The notes: generated by a model not told the origin, from the sequence alone. A DNA stretch of 64,000 nucleotides from Companilactobacillus suantsaicola (GCF_004745525.1 NZ_RKLY01000008.1:28793-92792); one strand, 5' to 3'. Shown: positions 25,306 to 33,297, counted from the stretch's first letter. Numbers and translations are program-made.

Positions 25306-25397
25306 CGCTATTTGATTCTGTTAGAAAACACCACTTTGAATAGAATTTACTATCCTTAACCAAAAAGAAAGCACATAACCAATAGATCCGTTATTTT

Positions 25398-25562
25398 AGC
25401 CCGGAACAAAAAATGCGATTGGGCTCAGATGTGATATTATTCTTAGCAATTTATTGCTTAGAATAAGGCCGAGCTTGGAAATGCCGCGAACTTTGCGGTA
25501 GTTCCAAGTCGCGCCCACATCGTTCCAGTCCCAATCGCGTTTTTTGTGGAGGGCGACCATAC
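25398..25562 (+). repeat. Family 2 branched element, copy 4
   Basis: Terminal GCCC/GGGC with GGA/GGA loop; 16-pair outer stem (25408-25423 with 25530-25545) including one G-U wobble; inner stem GATGTG/CACATC; arm 1 TTATTCT/AGAATAA with T-T mismatch and TTTA loop; arm 2 CTTGGAA/TTCCAAG with A-G mismatch, six pairs and 7-base loop GAACTTT. It lies in the 469-base gap 25122-25590, 28 bases from the zur stop. Confidence 0.9.
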
Positions 25563-25590
25563 TTCTCCTCAAAAACAAAAAAACTACCAA

Positions 25591-26028
25591 CTATAAGTCA
25601 GCAGTTTCCTTTTTCAACTTTTTAGCACAATTAGCACACAAACCATAAACTTCGATTGCATGTCCCTCAATTGTGTATCCCGGTAATTGATCTGAGAAGA
25701 ACTCCATTGGACAAGCTTTTAATTCCGTTACTCGACCGCAGTTCTTACAGACAAAATGATGGTGATGACGATGGGCAAAATCACATTGATATTTGACCAG
25801 CGTCTTATTTTTTTCTTGATACTCAACTAATCCAATATCAGCGAATTCCTTTAAATTACGATAAATTGTGTTGTTGCTCATCCCTGGATACAACGAACGC
25901 ATATAATTGGCAATATCACTGATTGCTACATAGTGGATCGTGAAGTTTTTTAGGTAACCAATTAGGTCGGTTCTTTGCTTAGTCACCTTATAATTATTCT
26001 TTTTGAGAATTTCAATTGCTTTTTCCAT
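25591..26028 (-). CDS. zur: Fur-family metalloregulator, probably Zur
   Basis: 145 residues from the ATG at 26028 (GAAGG 9 bases upstream; the frame from 26052 is unsupported). HTH region NNYKVTKQRTDLIGYL and MSNNTIYRNLKEFADIGLVEY; His-rich HRHHHHFVCKNCG and CANC zinc sites. The name Zur rests on the zinc-type ABC operon next door and on the GTAATTATTAC box in its promoter, which matches the core of the Gram-positive Zur box. PerR or Mur-like roles are not excluded. It is paralogous to the Fur-like protein at 21419. Confidence 0.82.
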   Translation of the reverse strand: MEKAIEILKKNNYKVTKQRTDLIGYLKNFTIHYVAISDIANYMRSLYPGMSNNTIYRNLKEFADIGLVEYQEKNKTLVKYQCDFAHRHHHHFVCKNCGRVTELKACPMEFFSDQLPGYTIEGHAIEVYGLCANCAKKLKKETADL

Positions 26029-26072
26029 TTGAATCATCCTTCTTTGGTTCATTCAGTAGTGTAACACAATTA

Positions 26073-26083
26073 GTAATTATTAC
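26073..26083. promoter_or_regulatory. Zur/Fur-type box
   Basis: GTAATTATTAC is a perfect 11-base inverted repeat between zur and the divergent response regulator, embedded in AATTAGTAATTATTACGCATT. A TATAAT (26125-26130) for the response regulator lies 42 bases away. Confidence 0.7.
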
Positions 26084-26159
26084 GCATTAGAAAGTTTTAG
26101 TTAGAATTAAGAATGGTTTGCTACTATAATTAGATAAAACGATTTTTGGGAGATTTGTG

Positions 26160-26852
26160 ATGAAAAATACAATTTTGATTGTTGAAGATGAACGTAGTCT
26201 TTCCAGTTACGTCGGTAAGGAATTGCAATTTGAGGATTTTGACGTTGTGATTGCTAACGATGGTGTCGAAGCCTTAGACATGTATGAAAAATATCAAAAC
26301 GAATTGCTGTTGATTTTGCTTGATTGGATGTTACCCAAACTCGATGGGATGGAAGTTTTGCGGCGTATAAGAAAACATGACCAAGTGCCAGTTATCGTTA
26401 TGACGGCTCGTGATTATGTTGGTGACAAGGTTGCTGGCCTTGATAATGGGGCCGACGACTACATCACTAAGCCATTTGAAATTGAAGAGTTGTTAGCTCG
26501 AGTTCGGGTCATTCAAAGAAGAATGGAACACATGACTGAACCGGAACAAACATACAAGATTGCCGATTTAACTTTGAATACTAAATCCCATCAAGTCTTT
26601 CGTAAGGAAGAAAATATCCAGTTAACTCGTCGTGAATATGATCTCTTATTGTTCTTTTTACAACACGTCGGTCAAGTCTTCACGCGTGATGAATTATTAG
26701 ACAACGTATGGGGCGAAGATTTTCTTGGGCAACAAAATGTTGTCGATGTTTATGTCGGTTACTTACGCAGTAAAATCGATGGCAAGGAAAATAAGCCTTT
26801 GATTCAAACTATTAGAGGGGTCGGTTACTCACTTGAGGATGTGACGGAATAA
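26160..26852 (+). CDS. OmpR-family response regulator
   Basis: 230 residues. Receiver domain 1-118 with acidic pocket ED10E, phosphoacceptor Asp55 in LILLDWMLPK and Lys in ITKPF; C-terminal winged helix about 130-228 with QLTRREYDLLLFFLQHVGQVFTRDELLDNVWG and VYVGYLRSKID. ATG at 26160 follows GGGAG by 7 bases; the GTG just before it is not used. Overlaps the kinase gene by one base (TAATG). The inducing signal is unknown. Confidence 0.93.
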   Translation: MKNTILIVEDERSLSSYVGKELQFEDFDVVIANDGVEALDMYEKYQNELLLILLDWMLPKLDGMEVLRRIRKHDQVPVIVMTARDYVGDKVAGLDNGADDYITKPFEIEELLARVRVIQRRMEHMTEPEQTYKIADLTLNTKSHQVFRKEENIQLTRREYDLLLFFLQHVGQVFTRDELLDNVWGEDFLGQQNVVDVYVGYLRSKIDGKENKPLIQTIRGVGYSLEDVTE

Positions 26853-28231
26853 TGGCTAAAAAACCACTTTCGTATCAAGCTTTAATCAGTCAAGGCATAA
26901 AAAAATTAGTTATTATTATTACTCTATCAATCAGTGCCTTAATTTTAATCATCGTGGGCGTGCAACAAACTTTGATGACAACCCGTGAAGCCGAAGGTCA
27001 GATGATGAGTCTGAACCGAGCCAACATTGACGATATTCCTAGTTTCATCCACTGGAGTAGCCAAAATAATCGCCATTCCAAACAAGATACCGTCATTCGG
27101 GTCAAAACTAGCAGTTCTTCGATCACGGCTGCTTCCGGCCGCGGTGGCCAAGTTATCATGACTTCCAGTGCCTCGAAAAAGTTTATCGCTCAAAAAAAAT
27201 TCAGCCTGTTTGATCACGTAGTTTACGTCAACGGCTTTGGATTCTTCTTGTTTTATTCGCAAAAAGATGAGGATACAACTTATCAAATCTGGGTCAGTAT
27301 GAACCGCCTACTCAATAGTTTAATTTTGTTATTAATCATCATCAGCATTGTCGTCTTCGTGACACTAGGCTTTGGAACCTGGTGGGCCCAACGTTTAGCC
27401 GAAAAGTTGAGTGCTCCGACGATTCAATTGGTTAAGGAAACGCGCAATACCATCAAGGATTCCGTGGTCGATCAACCGACTTTGAAGGTTCCCGATAGTC
27501 CGCAAGAAATCAACGAATTAGGAACTGCTTTCAACGACTTATTGACGACTCAAAATGAGCGCCTGCAACGCGAAAAGGACTTTGTTTCCAACGCTTCACA
27601 CGAATTACGGACCCCAATTGCGGCCGTTCGTGGCAACATCAATTTAATCAAGCGCCACGGGCAAAAACATCCAGAAGTCATCCCCGAATCTTTAGATTTC
27701 ATCGACGAAGAATCTTTGCGGATGCAGAATTTGATTGAGAATCTTCTGCATTTATCGCGAGCCGACCGGGCCAAATTAGTTTTAGCGGATGTGAACTTAT
27801 CAGCTATCACGCAATCTATCGGCGAGCACTATCAGAGTTCTCTACCCCACCAAGTTAATTTGGAAATTGAACCGGACATCCACGTTTTAGGCGATAGTGA
27901 TACTTTGAAACAGATTTTGGTCGCCCTTTTGGACAACGCCAATAAGTATTCTGATGACAAATCACCAATTACGCTTAGTTTAAAGCAAGTCGATGGCAAA
28001 GCTCATTTGTGCGTTAAAGATTTAGGATTTGGTATTGCAGATGATCAGAAGAAATTGATTTTCCAACGATTCTATCGGGTTGATACTTCCCATTCGAGTG
28101 AGATTCAAGGTAGCGGTTTGGGATTGTCGATTGTTTCGCAGTTGGTTAAATTGAATAACGCTGAGATTGAGGTTTTGGATAATCAACCGCATGGTTGTGT
28201 GTTCCGGGTTTGTTTTGATGTTGGTGGTTAA
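26852..28231 (+). CDS. Sensor histidine kinase
   Basis: 459 residues. First membrane helix about 18-38, extracellular part to about 150 (contains SSSSITAASGRGGQVIMTSSASKK), second helix about 155-178, HAMP-like linker, then HisKA with the phosphorylated His in SNASHELRTP, N-box ALLDNANKYSDD, G1 GFGIAD and G2 GSGLGLS. Partner of the preceding regulator. The TAA stop is followed at once by a family 2 right-end fragment. Confidence 0.93.
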   Translation: MAKKPLSYQALISQGIKKLVIIITLSISALILIIVGVQQTLMTTREAEGQMMSLNRANIDDIPSFIHWSSQNNRHSKQDTVIRVKTSSSSITAASGRGGQVIMTSSASKKFIAQKKFSLFDHVVYVNGFGFFLFYSQKDEDTTYQIWVSMNRLLNSLILLLIIISIVVFVTLGFGTWWAQRLAEKLSAPTIQLVKETRNTIKDSVVDQPTLKVPDSPQEINELGTAFNDLLTTQNERLQREKDFVSNASHELRTPIAAVRGNINLIKRHGQKHPEVIPESLDFIDEESLRMQNLIENLLHLSRADRAKLVLADVNLSAITQSIGEHYQSSLPHQVNLEIEPDIHVLGDSDTLKQILVALLDNANKYSDDKSPITLSLKQVDGKAHLCVKDLGFGIADDQKKLIFQRFYRVDTSHSSEIQGSGLGLSIVSQLVKLNNAEIEVLDNQPHGCVFRVCFDVGG

Positions 28232-28260
28232 TTGCCGTCTTTCGCAACAAACTCGATTTT
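28229..28260 (-). repeat. Family 2 fragment behind the kinase stop codon
   Basis: TTGCCGTCTTTCGCAACAAACTCG is the inverted right end of family 2 (GTTGCGAAAGACGGCAA on the minus strand). No left half is present. It begins immediately after the kinase TAA. Confidence 0.6.
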
Positions 28261-28294
28261 ATTTTTTATTCCGTTTAATTTTAAAAAAATATAT

Positions 28295-28337
28295 AGAAGT
28301 CGTGCTGATGTTTTTTTGTTGGTGTGACTTCTTTTTG
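28295..28337 (+). terminator. Terminator of the two-component operon
   Basis: AGAAGTCGTGCTGATG pairs imperfectly with GTTGGTGTGACTTCT, followed by T5. Confidence 0.6.
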
Positions 28338-28448
28338 TTTGTTCTTTATGTGTTTGATTTAAGAAGGGAATCTGGTATGGGAATTGTTCTTTTATTTTAT
28401 TGCGGTTCTTGGATAAGTGCTCCCTTTTTCTTTTTCCTAAACTTGCGG

Positions 28449-28578
28449 CATAAACGCGTTCCGCAGGGGCAACTCCCTACAAGATAGTGAAACTTCCCGA
28501 ACCGCACGCAAAGTGCGCGTGCAATTTGGGAAGTTCCACTATCCTCCGGGAGCTGACCGCCCCTGCTCCACGCTCTCT
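28449..28578 (-). repeat. Family 1 structured element, copy 4
   Basis: Minus-strand element with terminal GCGT/ACGC, GGA/GGA loop and GCAGGGGC/GCCCCTGC. The arm ATAGTGGAACTTCCC/GGGAAGTTTCACTAT class differs in sequence from copies 2 and 6 but stays paired, and the tip is GCACGC..GCGTGC. It is not at a stop codon of a minus-strand gene. With the kinase terminator it fills the 450-base gap 28232-28683. Confidence 0.83.
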
Positions 28579-28683
28579 TTCTAAGAAAATCTTATCTAAA
28601 CCTTACCAAACCCCAGTAGTCCCATTTCCTTCTTGCTTGTAAACTAGGTTTATTCAATCAAACACATGAAAGGTCTTGGTGAT

Positions 28684-30189
28684 ATGTCAGAACTTACAGA
28701 TAGATTAAAACAACAACTTCTTAACGGCGCAAATCGTTCTCTTATGCAGGACGCTAAACAACATTGGTATACCGGTAGTGAACTTAACTTAGAGGAAACT
28801 GTTTGGAAAAACTATTGGGAAAACAAGGGTATTGGTCACAACGATGTGGTTTTGGTGGCTCTTACTAATTCGGTTACTTATTCCTTAGTTACTCAAAGTC
28901 TCTGGGAAATTGGTGCTATCGTTCACCCGATCAATCCGGCTACTACGGAAATTCAAATTAGTGAATTGGAAGATCAATACCATTACGCCGCAATTGTTTT
29001 AAACAGTGAAGTTCAAGAGTTGACTGTTCTTAGTGACACTTTTACTAATCAACCGCGATTGACAACTTTGCACGAACCTGAAGTTCAAATCTTCATTCGG
29101 AACAAACATATTGCCCACCTGCCTGAAAAGCCGATCGATTCACAATTGGCCGTAATCATGCACACTTCTGGAACAACTGGCAAACCAAAACGGGTCGGTC
29201 TGACTCACAAACAACTTTTGGCCGGAGCATTCCACGTGGTTGAGAGTCAAAACTTAACTAGTGACGACTCGACATTCATCTTGATGCCAATGTTCCACAT
29301 CAACGCCATGGTCATCTCCAACTTGGCCACTCGCGTCTCACATGGACAATTGCTCTTTAGACCAAAGTTTAGTGCTCACCTCTTTTGGAAAGAAGTCAGT
29401 AGTGAAATGGTAAGTTGGGTGTCACTCACCCCAGCCATCATCGCAATTTTATTACAGCGTGATGAACAACCCACAACCGACAATAATTTGCGTTTCCTAC
29501 GAACAGCTTCCGCTCCACTTTTACCTAGCACTCACGAGGAATTCAACCGCCGCTTCAGTGTTCCTTTAATCGAAAGTTACGGTATGACCGAGGCTGCCAG
29601 CCAAATTGCTCAAAATCCGCTTGAAAAGCCAATTCAAAATACTGTCGGAAAACCAGTTGGTACTGAAATGAAGATTCTCGATAGTGAACATCATGAAGTT
29701 GCTTTAAATACTGTCGGCGAAATTGCCATCAAAGGTGACAGTGTAATTACTCACTATCTTGATCCGCAACCAGAGGCTTTCTATGACGGATACCTTCTAA
29801 CCGGCGACCTTGGTTCAATCGACGAAAATGGTTATTTAACAATTTCTGGTCGTAGTAAGGAAATGATTATCCGTGGTGGAGAAAACGTCAATCCACTGGC
29901 CGTCGAAGATTGTTTGAACGTCTTGAAATTTGTTCGAGAAATGGCCGTTGTTGGAACTCCCGATAAAATCTATGGTGAAACTGTAACAGCTGTGATCGTC
30001 CCTAACGAAATCAGCCGCGACCATCGACACCAACTTGCATTGTTGAACGAATTAGCAAATGAGCAATTACTACCAGTTGAACGTCCAACTAAGTACATTT
30101 TTAGTGACCAACTACCTAAAAATGCGACTGGTAAAATTCAACGAACACTTCTAGCTCAAGAAGTAACTCAACAATTAAAGGAGGCTTAG
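28684..30189 (+). CDS. AMP-forming acyl-CoA synthetase/ligase, paralog A
   Basis: 501 residues of the ANL superfamily, activating a carboxylic acid with ATP to an acyl-AMP and usually transferring it to CoA. P-loop motif MHTSGTTGKPKRVGLTH near 160, YGMTEAASQIAQNP near 300, and DGYLLTGDLGSIDENGYLTISGRSKEMIIRGGEN near 365-398; catalytic Lys in LPKNATGKIQRT near the end. The ATG at 28684 follows AAAGG by 10 bases. It leads an operon with an SsuCB-like importer (3-base gap) and is paralogous to 34272-35789. Substrate unknown. Confidence 0.9.
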   Translation: MSELTDRLKQQLLNGANRSLMQDAKQHWYTGSELNLEETVWKNYWENKGIGHNDVVLVALTNSVTYSLVTQSLWEIGAIVHPINPATTEIQISELEDQYHYAAIVLNSEVQELTVLSDTFTNQPRLTTLHEPEVQIFIRNKHIAHLPEKPIDSQLAVIMHTSGTTGKPKRVGLTHKQLLAGAFHVVESQNLTSDDSTFILMPMFHINAMVISNLATRVSHGQLLFRPKFSAHLFWKEVSSEMVSWVSLTPAIIAILLQRDEQPTTDNNLRFLRTASAPLLPSTHEEFNRRFSVPLIESYGMTEAASQIAQNPLEKPIQNTVGKPVGTEMKILDSEHHEVALNTVGEIAIKGDSVITHYLDPQPEAFYDGYLLTGDLGSIDENGYLTISGRSKEMIIRGGENVNPLAVEDCLNVLKFVREMAVVGTPDKIYGETVTAVIVPNEISRDHRHQLALLNELANEQLLPVERPTKYIFSDQLPKNATGKIQRTLLAQEVTQQLKEA

Positions 30190-30192
30190 CCG

Positions 30193-30999
30193 ATGCAAAA
30201 TTCTGTAGCTTTACCAAAGAAAAAGGCGTTACGTTTGCCCGTAACGAAGCTCTTACCTTTTTTAATACCAATTATCCTTGTGTTATTTTGGCAAGTTGCT
30301 AGTTCTTTGGGTTGGTTATCCAGTTCCGTTTTGCCATCGCCATTGGCAGTTCTACAAGACGGAATCGAGTTGACCCAATCAGGAGAATTACCAAAAAACC
30401 TTAGTATCAGTCTTTACCGGGCAACTTTAGGACTCTTGATTGGTGGAGGAATCGGCTTTATCCTCGGTTTCATCAACGGAATGTCCAAAACTTGTCGACT
30501 ATTATTTGATTCATCAATTCAAATGTTTCGTAACATCCCCCATTTAGCCCTTATTCCCTTAATTATTTTGTGGTTAGGTATCAATGAGTCAGCCAAGATC
30601 TCTTTGGTGGCTATCGGAACAATGTTCCCCGTTTATATCAACACTTTCCACGGTATCAGTTCCGTCGACCCTGACTTGATTGAAATGGGTGAATCCTACG
30701 AATTATCTAAACGCCAAATGTTTTTCAAAATTATTTTCCCGGCCGCACTTCCCCAAATTCTCGTCGGTATCCGTTACGCTTTAGGTGTGATGTGGACAAC
30801 TTTGATCGTCGCTGAAACAATTTCCGCTAGTTCCGGTATCGGTTATATGGCCAATAACGCCGAAGATTTCATGGATATGGAAACCGTGATTCTATGTATC
30901 GTCGTCTATGCGGTGCTCGGTAAAATTTCTGATCTCGTCGCCAAGAGTTTTGAAAGTCTCCTACTCGAATGGCAAACAACTGGAAGGAGTAATGTTTAA
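30193..30999 (+). CDS. SsuC/TauC-like ABC permease
   Basis: 268 residues, six helices, binding-protein-dependent transport fold of the nitrate/sulfonate/taurine class. WQVASSLGWLSSSVLPSP at the N-terminus, and the coupling-loop region EMGESYELSKRQMFFKIIFPAALPQILVGIRYALG near 160-195, are typical. It overlaps the ATPase gene by one base. The binding protein is not in this operon but on the opposite strand at 33298-34275. The substrate is not decided by sequence. Confidence 0.9.
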   Translation: MQNSVALPKKKALRLPVTKLLPFLIPIILVLFWQVASSLGWLSSSVLPSPLAVLQDGIELTQSGELPKNLSISLYRATLGLLIGGGIGFILGFINGMSKTCRLLFDSSIQMFRNIPHLALIPLIILWLGINESAKISLVAIGTMFPVYINTFHGISSVDPDLIEMGESYELSKRQMFFKIIFPAALPQILVGIRYALGVMWTTLIVAETISASSGIGYMANNAEDFMDMETVILCIVVYAVLGKISDLVAKSFESLLLEWQTTGRSNV

Positions 31000-31721
31000 T
31001 GACAGAAGAAATGATCCAAGTTAAAAATGTTAATAAAATGTATCAAGATTTAACCGCCTTACAAAATGTCTCACTCGATATTAAAAAAGGTGAATTCATC
31101 GCCTTAGTCGGTATGAGTGGTGGCGGTAAAAGTACCCTACTAAGACTGATCGCTGGCCTTGAAAAACCAACAACCGGTTCAATCAAAGTCAATGGTGACA
31201 ACTCCAAATCCATTATGCGAATGATGTTCCAAGAAGATCGACTACTTCCCTGGATGAACGTTTTAGACAATTTATCCTTTGGTTCTAAAGATAAAAATAC
31301 TAAAGCGCATGCTCAAGAACTCTTGGAATTAGTTGAATTAGGCGATTACGCCGACCACTTCCCCAACCAATTATCCGGTGGTCAAAAACAAAGAGTCGCT
31401 TTAGCCCGTGCTTTGATGACTAATCCAGAAGTCCTACTTTTAGACGAGCCATTAGGAGCTTTGGATGCTTTGACTAGAAGAAAAATGCAAGACCTAATCC
31501 TCTCTGTCTGTGAAAAGCAGAATTTAACAACTATCTTAGTAACCCATGACGTAGAAGAAGCTGCTAGAATGGCAGATCGTATCGTCGTGATGAAGAATTC
31601 AACTAACTATTACGAAGAAACTTGTCCTAAGAAACGTAACGCCGGTCAAATCGGTATCGTAGCTGATCGTGTTCTCGGTGAGATTTTAGGAGAAAAAGAA
31701 GCTCAAATGCAAACAGCTTAA
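30999..31721 (+). CDS. SsuB/TauB-like ABC ATPase
   Basis: 240 residues. Walker A GMSGGGKST, Q-loop MMFQEDRLLPWMNVLDN (the RLLPW form is typical of nitrate/sulfonate/taurine importers), signature LSGGQKQRVALARAL, Walker B LLLDEPLGALD, H-loop LVTHDVEEAARMADR. Last gene of the ligase-permease-ATPase operon; a terminator starts 10 bases after the stop. Confidence 0.93.
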   Translation: MTEEMIQVKNVNKMYQDLTALQNVSLDIKKGEFIALVGMSGGGKSTLLRLIAGLEKPTTGSIKVNGDNSKSIMRMMFQEDRLLPWMNVLDNLSFGSKDKNTKAHAQELLELVELGDYADHFPNQLSGGQKQRVALARALMTNPEVLLLDEPLGALDALTRRKMQDLILSVCEKQNLTTILVTHDVEEAARMADRIVVMKNSTNYYEETCPKKRNAGQIGIVADRVLGEILGEKEAQMQTA

Positions 31722-31731
31722 TTTACTTACA

Positions 31732-31779
31732 AAAAAGCCGTACTAATGAAAACAAAAAAATCATTAGTACGGCTTTTTA
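31732..31779. terminator. Terminator of the ligase/importer operon
   Basis: AAAAAAGCCGTACTAATGA pairs with TCATTAGTACGGCTTTTT, a 14-pair perfect stem with A and T tracts on both sides. Confidence 0.88.
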
Positions 31780-31881
31780 AGTTTTTCTTGATGTAATTAA
31801 AACATATTTGGGTCCGTGATAATTAGCGTGTCTTTTTTTCTTGAGAGTGCTAATATTAGAAAAAATGACTGGAGAAAAATC

Positions 31882-32298
31882 ATGAATACAACGAATAAGT
31901 ATTTGCAATTTGATGATCCAACTATTCTAACGTTTGAATTCAATGTCAACGAACAATTCGACTTTGACAATGACTTCGACGACGTTGATATCAGCACCTT
32001 GGTAGAAATGCCCGACGAATTAGAAATCAATTGGCAAGAACCAATCCCAGTCTATTTAAGCGTCTTTATTAATCCTGATAACTCGGACGCACCCTATAAG
32101 ATCAACATGAAGATTCTAGCTTTCTTCAAAGTAGATAGTGCCGTCCCTGAAGGTGAAGCTTATCAAATCCTTCAAACAGACGCCGCCAGCATCCTGTTGT
32201 CCTATCTACGCCCCATGGCTTCAATGATGGTGACAGCCAGCGGCTTCCCACCAATGACAATACCGATGTTGGACTTCTCAGATGATGACGATGATTAG
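31882..32298 (+). CDS. SecB-like protein (DUF1149-type)
   Basis: 138 residues, very acidic, ending DFSDDDDD. The C-terminal block AASILLSYLRPMASMMVTASGFPPMTIPMLDF matches the last helices of SecB-fold proteins (YARELISDLTARGGFPPL type). Lactobacilli lack classical SecB but carry SecB-fold DUF1149 proteins of unknown client. The ATG at 31882 follows GGAG by 7 bases; the longer frame from 31816 is unsupported. Its TAG stop begins a tandem pair of family 1 repeats. Confidence 0.72.
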   Translation: MNTTNKYLQFDDPTILTFEFNVNEQFDFDNDFDDVDISTLVEMPDELEINWQEPIPVYLSVFINPDNSDAPYKINMKILAFFKVDSAVPEGEAYQILQTDAASILLSYLRPMASMMVTASGFPPMTIPMLDFSDDDDD

Positions 32299-32425
32299 AG
32301 GGTGGAGCAAGCCCGCTTAGGAGGCGACAGATAGCCTAGCTTCACGAATTGCCCGCCGAATTTTGCGGGTGATTTGGGAAGCGTAGCTATATGTTGACTC
32401 CTGGCTTGCGCAACCCGTTTACGAT
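32296..32425 (+). repeat. Family 1 structured element, copy 5 (starts at DUF1149 stop codon)
   Basis: TAG is the stop codon. Terminal helix GGGT/ACCC (a compensated change from GCGT/ACGC), GGA/GCA internal loop, GCAAGCC/GGCTTGC, AGGAG/CTCCT, then the long arm with GCCCGC..GCGGGT tip. Followed by CGTTTACGAT and immediately by copy 6. Confidence 0.83.
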
Positions 32426-32556
32426 TAGAGGGTGAAGCAGGGGCGGTCAGCTCCCGGAGGATAACGTAATTTCCCAAATTGCACGCCGAACTTTGCGAGT
32501 GATTTGGGAAATTTTGTTATCTCGGAGGGAGTTGCCCCTGTGTAACCCGTTTACGA
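32426..32556 (+). repeat. Family 1 structured element, copy 6 (tandem to copy 5)
   Basis: Begins TAGAGGGTGAAGC; terminal GGGT/ACCC, GAA/GTA loop, GCAGGGGC/GCCCCTGT (one G-U), arm ATAAC..GTTAT and AATTTCCCAAATTGC. Ends CGTTTACGATCA, the same bases that end copy 5. Confidence 0.83.
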
Positions 32557-32588
32557 TCAAACTAAGCACTTTGGTTATCCGCTATATA

Positions 32589-32629
32589 CAAAAAGAGCTA
32601 CTAACCCCACCGGTAAGTAGCTCTTTTTA
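32589..32629 (-). terminator. Terminator of the XRE regulator gene
   Basis: On the minus strand AAAAAGAGCTACTTACCGG pairs with GTTAGTAGCTCTTTTT. Confidence 0.8.
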
Positions 32630-33145
32630 AATACCCAGACTAGCCTCACGCATCCCTTCAACAATATCCGGCACTTCATGCAAAACGTAAGGAACGACCA
32701 CTGAAACCACTAAAATAACTCCAAAAACAATCCCCCACTTATTAATCCCTTGCCACTTAACACACTTCAAGAACCCCACCAAAGAAACAACTCCAGTCAA
32801 AGTCAACCAGTCTTCCACTGTAACAATAGAAATACCTCGTCCATAAATAATGAACAAACCAACTACCACTAAGAGCAGTCCCAAAGTATAGATCCATTCC
32901 AGTTTGGAGAACTTAATCTTATCTTCTGCAAACTTATTCATCAATTCATCATCCCCCCGAATCAATTCATCTAAAGAAATCTGAAACAAGTCACTAATTG
33001 CGACAACATTACTAAAACTTGGCAAGCTCAGTCCATTCTCCCACTTCGATATTGATTGACGGGAAATATTCAGTTTTTTAGCTAGATCTGCTTGTGACAT
33101 ATTATGTAATTTACGTTGTTGTTGCAGTTTCGTTCCAATCCTCAT
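32627..33145 (-). CDS. XRE-family HTH protein with C-terminal membrane helices
   Basis: 172 residues. Residues 1-65 form a Cro/CI HTH (IGTKLQQQRKLHNMSQADLAKKLNISRQSISKWENG); about 80-165 hold three hydrophobic helices (LEWIYTLGLLLVVVGLFIIYG, DWLTLTGVVSLVGFL, WGIVFGVILVVSVVVPYVL). This DNA-binding-plus-membrane layout is common in Firmicutes and suggests a signal sensed at the membrane. GGGGGG lies 7 bases before ATG. Next to the binding-protein gene of the split importer; a regulatory link is possible but not shown. Confidence 0.85.
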   Translation of the reverse strand: MRIGTKLQQQRKLHNMSQADLAKKLNISRQSISKWENGLSLPSFSNVVAISDLFQISLDELIRGDDELMNKFAEDKIKFSKLEWIYTLGLLLVVVGLFIIYGRGISIVTVEDWLTLTGVVSLVGFLKCVKWQGINKWGIVFGVILVVSVVVPYVLHEVPDIVEGMREASLGI

Positions 33146-33265
33146 AATAAATCCCCCCTTGATTAATTATGATTTTATAGGAAACGAGCTCCTTTGCCTA
33201 GAAGCTGGCGGTTGCGTTTATCCTCTAAAGCAATTTCGTCGTTATAACGATACTTTACGGGCAAC

Positions 33266-33293
33266 AAAAAAGGACGATCAAATCGTCCTTTTT
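33266..33293 (-). terminator. Terminator of the binding-protein operon
   Basis: AAAAAAGGACGAT pairs with ATCGTCCTTTTT around a 3-base loop. Confidence 0.85.
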
Positions 33294-33297
33294 ATAT

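Noticed and set aside
25396..25590. Minus-strand 64-codon frame over family 2 copy 4
   Set aside because: Same reason; it ends at the zur stop by chance and has no start signal.
28167..28487. Plus-strand 106-codon hydrophobic frame after the kinase
   Set aside because: Overlaps the kinase end out of frame, then a terminator T-tract and a family 1 repeat; Phe-rich only because of T-runs.
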